The translations under genes and the position numbers were made by a program. This document shows, piece after piece, positions 23,425 through 35,855 of a stretch of 64,000 nt of DNA. Each line of letters starts with the position of its first letter. Within the stretch, counting starts at the first letter, position 1. Source of the DNA: Populus alba (taxonomy: Eukaryota > Streptophyta > Magnoliopsida > Malpighiales > Salicaceae). Below the pieces are notes generated by a model. The model worked only from the letters and a program-made list of their open reading frames with translations. It was not told where the DNA came from and did not search any database. Location: the NCBI RefSeq assembly GCF_005239225.2, contig NC_133288.1, positions 16,436,169 through 16,500,168 on the forward strand, given 5' to 3'.

Positions 23425-25000
23425 TTAGAGTTTATATAAAGATTATCTAAAGATCATATGTTTTTTTTTCTTAGAATAATTGCTTCAAGACTAGGATTGT
23501 TGTAAAACCACAAGTCATCCAAGTATCTGGCTTCTAACGATAATTCACATGAATCACAAATAAAAAATCTTTTAAATCTTTTAAGGAAAAAGAAATTGTT
23601 ATACCTTAAAGTGCTAGCTCTTTTGTTTTGTATTTAAAATATTTTTGTATTGTACTCTATTTACATTAAAAAAATAGCAGGCATAATATATTATTTATAT
23701 AAAAAAAACTTAAAAACCCTATAAATAATAAAATATCAATTTGCTCCTTAAATGAATATTACAATATTATTTTAAGCTAATTTTAGAAATTTATTCAATA
23801 AAGTCCTTACTTAATTATTTCTGGGTCTAGAATTGTAATACTCTATATTAATTATATTCTAGACCCCAATTTCTAAAATTTACTTACAATCAAATCACAC
23901 TTGATTACCAATGATGGTTTTTATGTGTATCACCCACTAGGTTCCCTAATAATTTGGCAAAAATATAAATCATAATCCTAAATAAAATAAAAATAAATAA
24001 ATAAAACAATTTATTTTTTTATCAATTCAATAATTGATTAACTTACATTTCAAGATCAAGTATGATATCTAGCAACTTGTCATGATCCTTCAAATATTAA
24101 AAAAGTCATAAGTGGTTTAGCTTAACCTTTCAGTGAATAGTTTATCAGTGTGATTATTATCCTTTCATCATGAATGTTCCGATTTAGATATTATAACATG
24201 GAATATGTCTGCTTTGTTAAATCATGTTAGTTCTCAACATTATAATTATTAATTCTTTGAATAAAATTTTAAAACTCTTCTCAAAACTCATTCCATCTTG
24301 ACTAATGATTTCACAATAAATATTATTTGAGAACAAATAAAATATTTTTTTTTCTAATTTATCTAGGGTGATGAATCATCTTTTAATTACTTAAATACCT
24401 TTATATATTTTATGTTATACTCAATATCTACCCGTGTATTACCCTTGATTAAGACGTGGTCAGGATCAAAACATAACAATTTCTATGTAAGATAATTTAA
24501 TGATCTCACGTCTAAGAATCACTTACACAACTATCATGTGAGTCTTTCCATAGACAAGTGATCTCTTCATATAAGATTCTTTTGCGGGTCAGTTCAATAT
24601 GCATGTCATCTCACAAACACTTGCATATTAATTGCAAGTATCCTTTATACCTCATTTTATGAGAGCAACTACTTTTTTTTTTCATAAAAAAATAAATATA
24701 ATATGTATCAGTCTCAACAGCTCTAATTGATATCTAGTCTTAATAAAACATCAACATTAAGGAACAATGTTTTGATGAAATAAAAATCTCATAATTATAA
24801 CAACTTTATAATTTTCTATGCAAGATTTTTTTTTATCTTTGCTTTAAATTCATTAATCAAATATAATTAAATATTAAAGATAAAGAAAACCTTTATTAAT
24901 AATAAATATATTTTATATGAATAAAATCAGTATTACACGTAACCAACCGATTAGCACTAACAAGTTTTTTGTCCTCATTTTTTTTTGTTATCATATTAAG
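23425..25000 (+). repeat. ~1.5 kb LTR-like dispersed repeat, copy 1
   Basis: This segment matches the reverse complement of 59650-61150 along its length. Shared landmarks include taattgctt(c/t)aagac, aagtcatccaagtat, cttaaagtgctag, a polypurine-flanked tctaaaatt block, gatcaaaacataacaat against gattaaaacataacaat, gatctct(t/c)catat and aaaatctcataattataac. Divergence is clear, with many indels. Size, non-coding content and dispersed inverted placement fit an old solo LTR, but TG...CA ends with a target duplication were not found. Confidence 0.7.
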
Positions 25001-25397
25001 ATAGTTGTCTTCTTGTTAAACCATACATGATAAAAATATCAAGTCCAACTAGTTAAAAACTATTTATTATTCATCTGTATTGACATATATACATATATAA
25101 AAGACAAATAAAAGCATTGCAATAGAATAACAAACAAACAATAGTTGTAAATACTTGAATATGTAATCAAGAATAATGACATTTGTCTTAAAATGATTCT
25201 CTTTTACACAAATTTTTACATATTATTCCTTTACTTATTTGAAATTTGATTCCATAATATTTTTTTTGAGGGAAAATATCATTACTTTCTAATGAACTAA
25301 AAAGTTGAGAACCTAATTTTTTTATATCATATATTGGCAAGGTGAAATGAATTGCATATAGTGGAATTGAAAAAAAAAAAACCTATATATTAAAGAT

Positions 25398-25700
25398 TGT
25401 TAGAGAATAATATAAATCATATCTTGGAGTTTTACCTTAACAGTTTAAATTTTTGAGTTGATATGGTTTTTTGACATGGTATCAAAGTCTGATGGCCTAT
25501 AATCATGAGTTTGATATCATCACCTCCATTCTAATTAATAATAATAAAAAAAAAAAATATAAGATAGTGTGTGAGTCTTTGTAAGTTTTAAGTTCCAAAT
25601 AACTTTAACTTAAAATGATATATTAGAGAATAATATAAATTATATCTTGAAATTTTATCTAATAATTTTAATTTTTTTTATTTAAAATGATTCTTTCACA
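25398..25700 (+). mobile_element. TRIM (terminal-repeat retrotransposon in miniature), ~303 bp
   Basis: LTR 1 is at 25398-25476 (tgttagagaataatataaat ... ttgaca). The next bases, tggtatcaaag (25477-25487), are a near-perfect initiator-methionine tRNA primer site. LTR 2 is at about 25617-25700 (attagagaataatataaatt ... ttcaca). The ~130-bp interior has no coding capacity. Flanks aagat (25393-25397) and aagtt (25701-25705) are a likely target duplication with one mismatch. LTRs under 100 bp with a primer site and no proteins define TRIMs, which move with proteins from other elements. The two LTRs differ at many sites, so the insertion is old. Confidence 0.75.
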
Positions 25701-26312
25701 AAGTTAAATTAGAAGGAGATGAATGTGAAACCTAATAATGTTTTGTTAATTACAGCCTAGGTTTTAAAATTTATTAAGTACAATCTTGCATATGTGTATT
25801 CATTTAATGATTTTCATAAAAAGGTTTCATTATTGTAAAGAGAAACCCTAAAGGTTTCCATATAATACAAATTTAAGAATTGAGTTTTTCCAAAAATCAA
25901 ATGGCTATAAATCAATTGGATAATTCCTTAATTGTCACGATGAACTTAAGAGCGGCACTCATCAGCGAGAGATCAAGGCATGGCCCCAGGAATCACAGCG
26001 ACACAGACCCGTGCCTTGGGTCTGAGTAATCAGATACTAGAAGGCCCCATAAAGAAACCATAAGGTCAAAAGGAGCTACAAGACTCTATAGTTGTGGGGA
26101 CGGTTGGACCCCAGCTACAGCTAGGCTGGACTCCCTCCCTCTGCAACCGCCTTTGACCTCCCCAGTCCCCATGACCCCTCGTCTTTCATCCATCTCAAAG
26201 TGACTAAATTACCCTCCCAATCTTCCAGGAATAACAGTAAAAAATGGGAGAGAGATTCTCAAATTCTGGTTAAAACTTAAAAGACAAGGGGATCCAAGCT
26301 CAAGTCAATGTC
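25701..26312. other. Unassigned interval with a GC-rich block
   Basis: 25960-26230 is clearly richer in GC than its surroundings but has no ORF or domain. Nothing else was recognised. Confidence 0.4.
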
Positions 26313-26520
26313 TTTGCGCAGCAGCATAGTTGGATTCCTCCAACCAATGGACAGATTAAATTTAATTGTGATGCATCCAGTAGCTCTTGTGGCAAGGGAT
26401 AGAAGGGGAGAATTGTTCTGAACTGAGCTTGGACATGCAAGGTAGCCTTAGGATTACAAGCTGAAGCTTCAGCGCGTAAAGAGACGGGCATCAAATTGGC
26501 TGCCATTAAAGAATGCTACA
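26313..26520 (+). pseudogene. LINE-type RNase H (RVT_3-like) domain remnant
   Basis: The plus-strand translation has WIPPTNGQIKFNCDAS, the start of the RNase H-like domain found at the C-terminus of plant non-LTR retrotransposon polyproteins. Downstream, LQAEASARKETGIKLAA matches the HAEALAL..AI.LA region of that domain. Two stop codons lie between the blocks, so it is dead. No reverse transcriptase is nearby. Confidence 0.55.
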
Positions 26521-26889
26521 TGTATTTTATTTTTTCATCAGTGTTCTACAAACTTGTATGCATTTCGATTAATTCTACACATTCTAAAATTAAAGATAAG
26601 TCTCTAATAACCTTAAACTATATCTACATATATTTTTACTTCCAGTAGTGATGATGGTTAGTTTTATTGGGAGATTAAGGCTGCAGCTGCTAATGCAGAA
26701 CAATGACCGTAGAATTCTTAGCTTGCCAAAAAAAAGCTATCTTTTTGCATGTACTGATGATCGGGTAAAATTACCCTTGGCACAGAGAAGCCTTTGGAGC
26801 TGTGATTTCCAGTCATGGAATGAGATTCAACGTTGATCAAAGAAAAATCAAAAAAAAAAAAAAAAAAACTCATTCTTCAAAAGTAGCAG
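26521..26889. other. Intergenic interval downstream of the PIP5K gene
   Basis: The 62-aa plus ORF (26648-26836) has no recognisable domain. The interval ends in a poly-A run (26852-26868). Confidence 0.4.
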
Positions 26890-27627
26890 TGTTGAATTTT
26901 TATTTTTTATTTCAATGTCTACAGTAAAAGAAGTAAAGGGGTAATAAACAAAGGATGCAAGAGCAAGAAAGGAGCAACAGCGAATCTTTCATGTGCTTTC
27001 TCTCCTTTTCAGGTCTTAACTCTTCCTGCTCAATGGCCTCCCTTTCACTGCAAAAGTAAAGCAATGACCCCATTTCTATACAGCAGTGGGTGCCCGTTTA
27101 TATACAAACAACAGTCCAAGGATGCGAGGGCGAGAGAACATGGGACCTCTCTAATGGGAGGAGTGATTTAAACAATTTTTTAAATATATAACCCTCAAAA
27201 AAATCCCATAAACCATTCATCTTTTCTATAAGCTGTACACTTTTCTTATTCCAATGCCCCCTCCCGTTTTGAATCTCTCTCTCCGGGGAAAAACTAACAT
27301 TTCCCTGTTCCCTATACCTATCTTTCAAACCTTCACAAAATCCTTGGTCGCCACAAAAATCACCGAGATATTTAAAAAAGGACATCAGAATCACACTTTC
27401 CCTCTCTCCCCCCTTCAACTTTATGGTTGATCTTCCAAAATTCAGCCATAAAAGCAATACCTCAAAAACGGCCTGGCTAGCTATCTTCACCACATCTGCA
27501 GTAGCTTGGTCTCTGCAACAAGCAGATTATTTGGTCGAGCCATTGCCCGCATCAGCATAATTCCCCATGGAGAGGCGCAGTTAAAATTCAACCAACCCTT
27601 TTTGCTTGCAAGCATCCTTGGCCGCTG
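26890..27627 (-). other. Probable 3' UTR of the PIP5K gene
   Basis: This follows the stop codon at 27628-27630. The minus strand carries AATAAA-type signals within 26897-26915, so transcription may end near 26890. The 131-aa minus ORF at 27493-27098 lies inside and has no domain support. The exact end and any UTR intron are unknown. Confidence 0.4.
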
Positions 27628-30600
27628 CTACCTGTCTTCTATAAATATTCTCCCAATGAAATCCCGGAACCTCTTTGAATAGAGTTTTGGATCTACTGCT
27701 GAGATTGAGGTAGGGTCTGCTTGAAAGGATTTGTAGGCATGCTCCAACTTCTTGCTAATATCATAGTCTTGTAAGATATCAATAATTCCAAAATAAAGGA
27801 CCACTTCGTAGACTTCGTCACTACGAGAAGGGGTCAAATGGCTAAATCCACCAGGGGTGTACTGATCAAAATCACTCCTTCTCACCATCCGCTCTGCCGT
27901 TGCTGGCATGTTTGCTCCCAATCTTATTAGAGATTTCCTGAAACAACACGTTGGAATTTCAACACATTATTCAAAGTTCATCAAATGTAAAAAAAAGTTT
28001 ACCAAAAAATCTTTTCATCATAAAGAAATAAAAAAACATGCGCAAATAAATATTAGCAAATCAAAACTTCCCAATATTTATCATGGAAGCAAAATTTATG
28101 CTCCAAATTTAAATGGCTTGAATAAGAATGGTTCGCACCATCATATTCAGTTTAAGCACAAAGCTTTCATTAATCCAAGTTAAAAGCTTTGCCAAAGAAT
28201 GAAGACTCGTTTAATTCAGCAACACGGTTCAATGAAAGCAACGCTCTTATCTTGTAAATCATAGGATCACCGTCATGTATGTGCCCCCACAAACAACTGT
28301 TGTTTACTGAATCACCCCCACAATTTCAGCCCATGCATCAGACTCCACATTCAATTATTCCATTGACAATGGCCAATTTCAATACCAGAAATTATTGGCC
28401 ATCTTTAATGCTAAAAACAACACTCAACCACAAGCTCTTGCAAATATTTTATATACATATATTCACAAGACAGCAGTTGATAGTACAAAAACCATTTTTA
28501 TTTCACACTTTATACCAAGAGCGGGTAGTGGGTGATAAAATGAAACTAGGAATGAATATGGAAAGACGAGAAATATACCTGCCAGATAAAACCCGATCCA
28601 TGTCTTGTAGCTCTGCTTCAAGAAAGCGACACCCACGCATGAACTTTTCATTTCGATATGAATCCTTCTTTCCTGCATGCAGCACATGTATTGATGAAAA
28701 AACTACAGAAACATAAAAATCGCAATCCTTTTAAAATTGACACTATGCTTGCTTACCAGAACGCAAAAGAAATGGTGACAATCCCATTTTGTCATAATTA
28801 TTGTCATCACGGAAGTGTAGACCAACCAAGAGACTATAATCCATGATTTTCTCAGCTTCCAAAAATTCACAATCACGATCAATTTGCCTGGTCATCATCA
28901 GATGGCATGTTATGAGCCATGCAACGTAAGCCAACTGGAAATTCCAGTGAAACAAATGCCTAACAGAAAATATACAGCATATTGAAACTTACTCGATAAG
29001 CTCCTGGAACCAATTCCGCTGTAGATGAAAAACAAAGTTGAGATCAAGGTCCTTGAGAGTTGTGGTTTCATCAATCTCACCCTCAGGCTTATCTGCTGTG
29101 CGGCCATGGGAGGATCCTTTCAGGTCAAATCTTCGATGTATTCTATACTCTGAACAGAAGAGATTGCCCATCACAATGAAACGGGTCTGGTTTCCAAATA
29201 AACGTTATGATCAGACATGGAAAAAAGTTCCATTAACAAGCAAACAGTTGAAACAAAATATTTCTCTTCAACTTACCTTTGGTCCACCAATCGGTTTAAC
29301 ACAATGCACACCAAAGAACTTTGTCACCAGTGAATTTTCATACCGGCAAACATGTTGGTAATAACTGGGAAGCATCCTAATAAGCACCTGAACATGGATC
29401 ACTAAACTTCAGAATCAATGCAAGTGTCCCACCTTTTGGTCGTGTAGTTAAGAAAAAATGTGAAAGCGAAGACAAGCAATTTACCAATTGCCACTCGCGC
29501 ACCTTTGAAACTGTTTTCTACCATTTCAAACTTCAAATTTAACAAGACAGAAATTAATGAGGCGGACAACTAACCTTGACTTCTGATTTCTTTACTGTCT
29601 TTATCATAAACCTATCATCCTGAGTAAGATAAAAGAAGCTTCCACTCTTCCCTGGAGAAGAAAGCTCTCTAAGGGCATCATTGCCGCAAATAGCTAGCAT
29701 GTAATCAGCAGGATCTACTTGAAAAAGCTCTCTCAAACGTCTGACACACCCAGGGGAAATAAAGGTCACCATAGCATAAAGAAAGAATAAAACATAAGTA
29801 CAGCAATCAAGCACTTGTCAATGCTAGCAAGTCGGAAGAACGTGTATAACCAATTCTAGAAGGCTCAAATTTATGAATATTGAATATTATATCAAGGGCA
29901 AAAGAAAACGCAATAGAGAGCATGGATGAACCTTAAAAGTTCCAAAATATAACGAGAAATAAAAATCACATGCTCGGGCAATTTCAAAGTAGAGAACGCA
30001 ATACCTAAACACCACAGGACAGTAATCCTTCCATCGAAAATCAGAAGACTGGTGTGGAGGTGTAATTTTTGATCCTTCGGGTGGAAACCTCGTCCAGAAT
30101 TTCTCCTTAGGATCAAAATCACTTGGCTTCAAATCCCTCAAAATCTGGGCATGCTTCCCAACAGAATACCTAAAATTAAATACCCACCATTACAGAATCA
30201 AAACCCCCAGCTCAACTCACAAAAACACAATATAAAAGCAATCAAACACAAAGCAAACGCCCACAGATTCAATCCAAATGATAAAACAATATTTAAAAGA
30301 AAAACTTACCTAATACCCAATTGCAAATTAAGCGTCAAATCATAATTCTTATGCCCTTTCGAGATGGGAAGGCCGGGTTTCTTAACCTCTCCACCACTAA
30401 AACAACAGGGGGCCCTTCTAAACTGTCTAATCCCATCTCGATCCAACCCTAAACCATCTCGATAAATCATCTCTGCTTCAACATTATCAACAATATCACA
30501 GGTAATATCACCAGCTTCCCCATCACTTTCCCAAATACAAATCCTAGGAAAATTCATCCCACTCCCTCGCCCTCCATCAACTGACGATCTCTTCCTCGTC

Positions 30601-31508
30601 GTTGTAGTGGTTAAAACCAAATCACTCTTGTTCCCTTTTAAACAACACTCGTTCCCATTCCCAGGATAAAATGTGCCATTCAATTGCTGTCCTTTTATAT
30701 CCTTGCTATTATCATTCAAGTTCCCAATATAACAGCTCCCGTCTGGCCATGTAAACACCCCATTCCCTTTCGGCACTCCATTTTCCCATTGCCCATCATA
30801 TCTATTCCCATTAGCCCAAATCAAAACTCCTCTCCCTGAAATGACGCCGTTTTTCCACTCACCAACATACTCATTCCCATTTTTCCACACATACCTCCCT
30901 TGCCCGTCTTGAAAATTCTTCTTCCATGTCCCTTCATAGAAATCTCCATTCGCGTACCTTTTCTGCCCATGCCCATGTTTTCGATCGGAGCTCCATGACC
31001 CGCGGTACGTGTCCCCGTCGGATCCGATAAAAGTGCCGGATCCTTCCATCCGACCCGACTTAAATCCCCCTTCAAAAGTAGCTCCTGAAGGCCAAGAGAA
31101 TTTCCCTTTCCCAGATGCTTTTCCGCGGCGCCACTCGCCTTCGTACATGCACCCGTCGGTCCAGATGTACTTCCCGGATCCGTGTGGCGCGTGACCCGAG
31201 AACGATCCGATGTAGAGATCCCCGTTCGGGAGGTGCTTTTCTACAGTGGTGCCTGACGAGCTGCTGGCAGTGACGACCGTGGTGGCAGGAGTGACACGGC
31301 GGGTGGCGGATTGGGATCGAGCGCGGCCAACAACAATGGGTAGTGGTGGAATAGCTGCTTGTTTTATGATATCTTGGTCTGCCACGAGTAGTATAACCTT
31401 ATCTAGCTGCTTATTATTAGTAGTAGTATTGTCTAGCTCTCCTGATTTCTTCTTCTTTGTGGTTGAAACGACGCCGGTTACCTCATCAACGATATGTCCT
31501 TCACGCAT
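27628..31508 (-). CDS. PIP5K: Phosphatidylinositol-4-phosphate 5-kinase, type B with MORN repeats
   Basis: Eight coding exons: 31508-30310, 30169-30005, 29740-29575, 29387-29277, 29186-28993, 28887-28757, 28672-28579 and 27937-27628, all GT-AG. They total 2,370 bp and encode 789 aa. The start is the MREGH methionine; an upstream in-frame ATG would add nine residues. Residues 1-90 are a variable head. About 97-270 hold seven or eight MORN repeats ([16 protein letters not shown] type), which occur in plant type-B PIP5Ks. The kinase core follows from about 400: the IKTVKK lysine (~502), DLKGSSHGR (568-576), IMDYSLL (626-632), the IID metal motif (738-740) and activation loop KKLEHAYKS (749-757). 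It should convert PI4P to PI(4,5)P2 at the plasma membrane. The head and [13 protein letters not shown] resemble Arabidopsis PIP5K1-3 from memory. All key motifs are intact. Confidence 0.96.
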
Positions 31509-31701
31509 TTTGTAGCTCACATAAAAAAAAAACACCCCTCACGCTCTTCTCTCCGCAAATTTCTCTCCTGCTTTAAAATCTCTTATTATTATTGATGGCA
31601 GCATTTGTTGGGTTGGGCATTTGATGTTGTTTGGTGGTTATGAGGAAACGGAAACGCCGGAGAGAAGGGCATTTCCCGGACCTGGAGAGTTATTGCACTA
31701 G

Positions 31702-31709
31702 TTTTTATA
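31702..31709 (-). promoter_or_regulatory. Possible TATA box of the PIP5K gene
   Basis: The minus strand reads TATAAAAA about 195 bp upstream of the start codon, implying a leader of roughly 160 nt. CT/GA-rich stretches typical of plant 5' leaders flank it, and a GA run lies at 31845-31862. No transcript evidence is available. Confidence 0.4.
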
Positions 31710-31712
31710 AAT

Positions 31713-32302
31713 TTCTCTCTCTACAATTTTCTTTTGCTTTGGTTTTTGCTTAACTTTCTCTCTCTTTTTAATGCCCTATTGCCCTGTGCCTATGGAGGAA
31801 TCTTTACAAACGAAAACCATACGACGACGACACTGTAGTGAAGAAGAGAGAGAGAGAGAGAGTTATTTACTTATTTAGTACCTGTTAAAAAAAAAATAGC
31901 CTTGTGAAAAATGAAACAGAGAGAGGAGAGGAGAGACGAGTAATGAGCCGGCTTTTGCCTAGGGAACGTAGATAGCAGTACGTACTATGCAAGATATACT
32001 AAAAACCAGGTCAGCTTTTTTTTTTCTTTCATGTTTTTTTGAACGTTTATAATTTCACAGGACAAATATACCCTCCTCTTTGTCTAGTTTTTACAGATAA
32101 AAATGGAAACTGCACAGTATCTTTCTCTCTCATCCTCTCTGGTTTCATCGTGACGTGACGGAATAGCCTAAGAGCCACACCAGAGTATCAACAGGTAATT
32201 TTCTTTATACCCTTGCTTGGGCTCGTTGTTTGGATTTATTACGGAAGTGACATTTTTATTGGGTACATGCTCGTGGTCCACTGGCACAGTTTAAAAAAGA
32301 TG
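31713..32302. other. Upstream region of the PIP5K gene
   Basis: This contains the GA microsatellite (31845-31862) and mixed sequence that could hold promoter elements. No gene is seen. Confidence 0.4.
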
Positions 32303-32425
32303 GTTGGTTTGGTGTTTTTTTAAAGTATTTTTTATTTAAAAATATATTAAAATAAATTTTTATTTATTATTTTGCTAGTATTATATCAAAATTATTTAAA
32401 ATTATTTAAAAAAAAAAAAATGCAG
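32303..32425. repeat. Family B AT-rich repeat, copy 2 (partial)
   Basis: It has the ggtttggtgtttttttaaag end and the tttttatttaaaaatatatt block, then stops in a poly-A run. The second half is missing. Confidence 0.45.
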
Positions 32426-32639
32426 CCCCAAAAAACGCCAAAAGCTTTGATGATTCTTCTTATTTTGTTTGGTTAAGGGTGTTTTTGTTTAGTCTAAGTT
32501 TTTTATGTTTTCAGTATAAAAAAATATAATTATATATTTGGTAATATATCAAACTATATTTTATATTATGAAACCCATAAAAAAAATTGAGTTTAAAACA
32601 CGATTTTTATGAAGCAATTTTTACATGTTTTTATAATTA

Positions 32640-32850
32640 AATTTCGTAAAATGTTTTTACGTTTCAAAAGTATTTTTTTTTAAAAAAATTTAAAATTTTT
32701 TTTATTTTTTTCTTTACTTCAAATTAATTTTTTTTATTTTCAAATCATTTTGATTCACTGATATCAAAAATAATTTTTTTCAAAAAAAAAAAATTATTTT
32801 AATGTATTTTCAAGTAAAAAGCACTTTTGAAAAGCAACCACAACTAAATA
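32640..32850. repeat. Family B AT-rich repeat, copy 3
   Basis: The central block reads caaatcattttgattcactg then atatcaaaaataattt. The right end is cacttttgaaaagcaaccac. An AT-rich lead-in at 32465-32640 may be part of a longer or nested copy. Confidence 0.5.
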
Positions 32851-33214
32851 TTTTATATATTTTTTTTTTGTTGTACATAAACCTTAAACATAATTTTTAT
32901 CAAACATATATGTAAATCCAATTAATAACACCTAATTATATTTTTTTAAAATTTTATTTTTTTTAAAACCACAACCACAACCATAAAAATTACCTTAAAA
33001 AATAAAAATATTTGAAAATGGTGTTTTATATATATAGACATCAACCCTACGAGGAGTTAAAGGCTTCTGTATATATTGTAATCCCAGAATTATTTTTGGT
33101 AAGGTAATAAAAAACAAAAATAAAAAGTATTTGTATGGTTAATATTAAAATCTAAAACCATAAATATTATCTTGATTCTTCCAGTATAGATAAATTAGTA
33201 AAAATACGGTTTGA

Positions 33215-33400
33215 TTTTGTGTTTCAAAAATATATTTGAAAAAATTTAAAATTTTTATTTTTTTTACTTTCAAATTAATATTTTTTTAGTATTATCATAT
33301 TATTTTAATGTATTAATATTAAAATAATTTTTTAAAAAATAAAAAATAATTTTAAAAAAAATATTATTTTAATATATATTAAAAATCAACCAAGAATATG
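33215..33400. repeat. Family B AT-rich repeat, copy 4
   Basis: It contains tttactttcaaattaatatt and ttattttaatatatattaaa blocks. The ends are degraded. Confidence 0.45.
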
Positions 33401-34414
33401 TAACGAAGCACCCCAGCAAATAAACGATAGCATAGGCATATACTTTTTTGAGGTCCCGGGTGCAACCACAGCTTTTATTTTCATTTTATTTTTTGTTTTA
33501 TTTTTATGTATAGCTTTGGAAATGGTGGTGGTGCCATCGATAAAAATCATAAAGGGAGTGACCCGAATTACCTTTCTGTGGCCCACCACGAGGCCCATTC
33601 AATTTAGTGGGTTGTCCAAGTAGACATGTAGAGACCATTGCCCATGCTTGGAGGTATGTGAGATGAGAAGGCATCATTTTCATCTTTAACATGGCTTTGG
33701 GTAGTGGGAGTCTTGTTTTATACCAGAAACTGCCTTCATTTGAACCCAGACAGACCTCAAACAAAAAGGGGGAACAATTCCTTTTGTTTTACACTTGAAT
33801 GCTCATATTTCTCTATATGTCCCTCTCTGTCCATCTCAGAGCGCAGTCTAAACAGAGATTGATTAAAATTTAAATTTTTTATATTTTTTTTATCGATATA
33901 CTAATATTAGATAAACAAGCAATTAATATATAATTATTATCTCACAAGTAAAAGAATTAAAAATACGATTATTTATTTATTTATTTTTGTCACGGCAACG
34001 AAAACACGCCATTCGTGATTTGAATTGAAAATTAAGGAGACTAACGAGTGAAAATGATCTTTCGAGAGTCCCTTGACCGCAACAATATTGAATTGTATAC
34101 CCTAGGTTTTACGGAAAAGGGGAAGAAAATAAATAGAAAATATATTCCCTTTTGGACTTGCGAGATGGATTATGGTAAGAAGTCAATCTTTTTTATATCG
34201 TAAAAACATAAAGAATTTACACTTAGCAGTGTTGCTGCGCTGCAACCCAAACCAATTTCATGCTTGTAACAGGATAAAAACAACTACATCAATATTTTCT
34301 TATTTAATATCTTTATTTTTATTTTGATAGTTTATTTTAATTATATTAAATGAGCAAGGCAGGACCCGTTTTGAAAAACAAAATTGTAGAAACAATTGCA
34401 TAAATCGTCTTTAA
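33401..34414. other. Unassigned interval
   Basis: 33420-33780 is less AT-rich than its surroundings and carries overlapping minus ORFs of 70 and 86 aa without domains. It might be an untranslated or non-coding transcript, but nothing in the sequence proves it. Confidence 0.35.
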
Positions 34415-34630
34415 GCGTATTTAGTATTTAGAAATGTAATTATAATTACTTTTTAAAGTGTTTTTTATTCAGAAATATATTAAAATAATATTTTTTATTT
34501 TTTAAAAATTTTTTTTAATATCAGCATATCAAAATAATTTAAAAATATCAAAAAATATTAATTTGAAGCAAAAAAAAAAAAAAAAAAAAAATATCAAACT
34601 TTTTAAAAATACTTTTAAAATATAAAGAAA
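34415..34630. repeat. Family B AT-rich repeat, copy 5
   Basis: It includes aaagtgttttttattcagaa and aatatcagcatatcaaaata, followed by a long A run at 34569-34590. Confidence 0.5.
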
Positions 34631-34707
34631 GTTCAATTCAATCTCATTATCAGGTCAATATTTTGTTTTCCTTTCTCTTCTATATATATATATATATATT
34701 ATTTTTA

Positions 34708-34885
34708 TTTTTATTTTTGGATTCGAGGAAACCCCACCTCCCGAAAAGTGCACTTTGTGGGCTCAGGTGAGTTAGTAAAACCCCGGCTGTCCCAGGCTCT
34801 TACAAGAGATACACGCCCTGACTCGAACTCGAGACTTGTTGTGCAGATCTTAAACCCTTCCATGTATATGCATGCACATGGTGGC
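34708..34885 (-). mobile_element. tRNA-derived SINE (family C, copy 1)
   Basis: The minus strand carries the B-box-like GAGTTCGAGTCAGGGC, then TCTTGTAAGAGCCTGGGACA, and a body ending GGGGTTTCCTCGAATCC before an A-rich tail (34700-34719). It shares all these motifs with the plus-strand copy at 42691-42878. The A-box part of the head is altered or lost. The 67-aa minus ORF here is SINE sequence, not a gene. Confidence 0.75.
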
Positions 34886-35698
34886 AAATAAATCTTGCAT
34901 TTTTCATCTCCCATGCCTAATAATTAGTGATGCAAATGTCAAATAAAATAAATGATCTGGTGATTTTTTATATTTTTATTTTCCAATAAACCCCTCTCCC
35001 TCAAATTAAATTATTTCTCTTGGATCCCTTCTTTAGTACAGCTCATAGACAATCTCTTCAGCTACCGCAGCTGGTCTCGCGATGCATGTGTGATAATAAA
35101 TTCTAAATAAATTCACGACCCCTCTAATGAGTAAGGTCCCCCTTAATTCATGACATTGGGGGCAAAGAATGAATTCCGACGTATGCTTTCAACTACGCAT
35201 TATTCAATTTACATCAGCTCCCCTTTTCTGCTTACATGGTCATGGCTGTCTTGTGAAACTTGTCCTTTAAAAAACAAATTCAAGTTTAAAATGAATTTTT
35301 GAACCAAATTGATTGTACTCTTATTCAAAGTTTATTTAACATACACAAAAAAATATTAAAAATAAATAAAATTTCAAGTTTTTCTGAGAAATATAAAATT
35401 CAGTTAATTGATTAAATTAAATGAACGATCAACCAATTAAATCGACAAAATTACATTTCTTGCTCAAATTAAGGTTTTTTTTAAGTAGTTTAATTTGGTA
35501 TTTGTCTACAATTTGAAAGTTATAAATAGACTTTAAATCAAAAATATAATTTAATAAATACATAGAGTAATACACAAGACAAACCTTTTAAATCTATTTT
35601 TTTTTTTTTGTTCTTTGACTTTGGTTATTGTTTTACGGTTTAAAAACTCCTGCAACACTAATTTTTTAACAACGAAAAGCAGATTTGAATAGGTGTAG
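34886..35698. other. Unassigned interval
   Basis: AT-rich sequence with no ORF, RNA or repeat recognised. Confidence 0.4.
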
Positions 35699-35855
35699 AT
35701 CGTTTGGAAATGTGGTTGTACCCGTGTTTTTAAAAAAATTAAAATTTTTTATTTTTTTGGCTAAAATTTAATAAAAATAATTTTTAAAAAATAAAAAAAT
35801 ATATTATTTTGATATATTAATTTTGACGTGAAAAATATTTTAAAAATAATTATAA
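35699..35855. repeat. Family B AT-rich repeat, copy 6
   Basis: The left end is well preserved (cgtttggaaatgtggttgta). The right half is shorter than in other copies. Confidence 0.5.

Noticed and set aside
30821..31515. Several ORFs overlapping PIP5K exon 1 in other frames
   Set aside because: Shadow frames of the MORN-repeat coding sequence.
33386..33764. Candidate miRNA precursor or small gene in a less AT-rich block
   Set aside because: No stable inverted arms or known miRNA sequence could be identified by eye.
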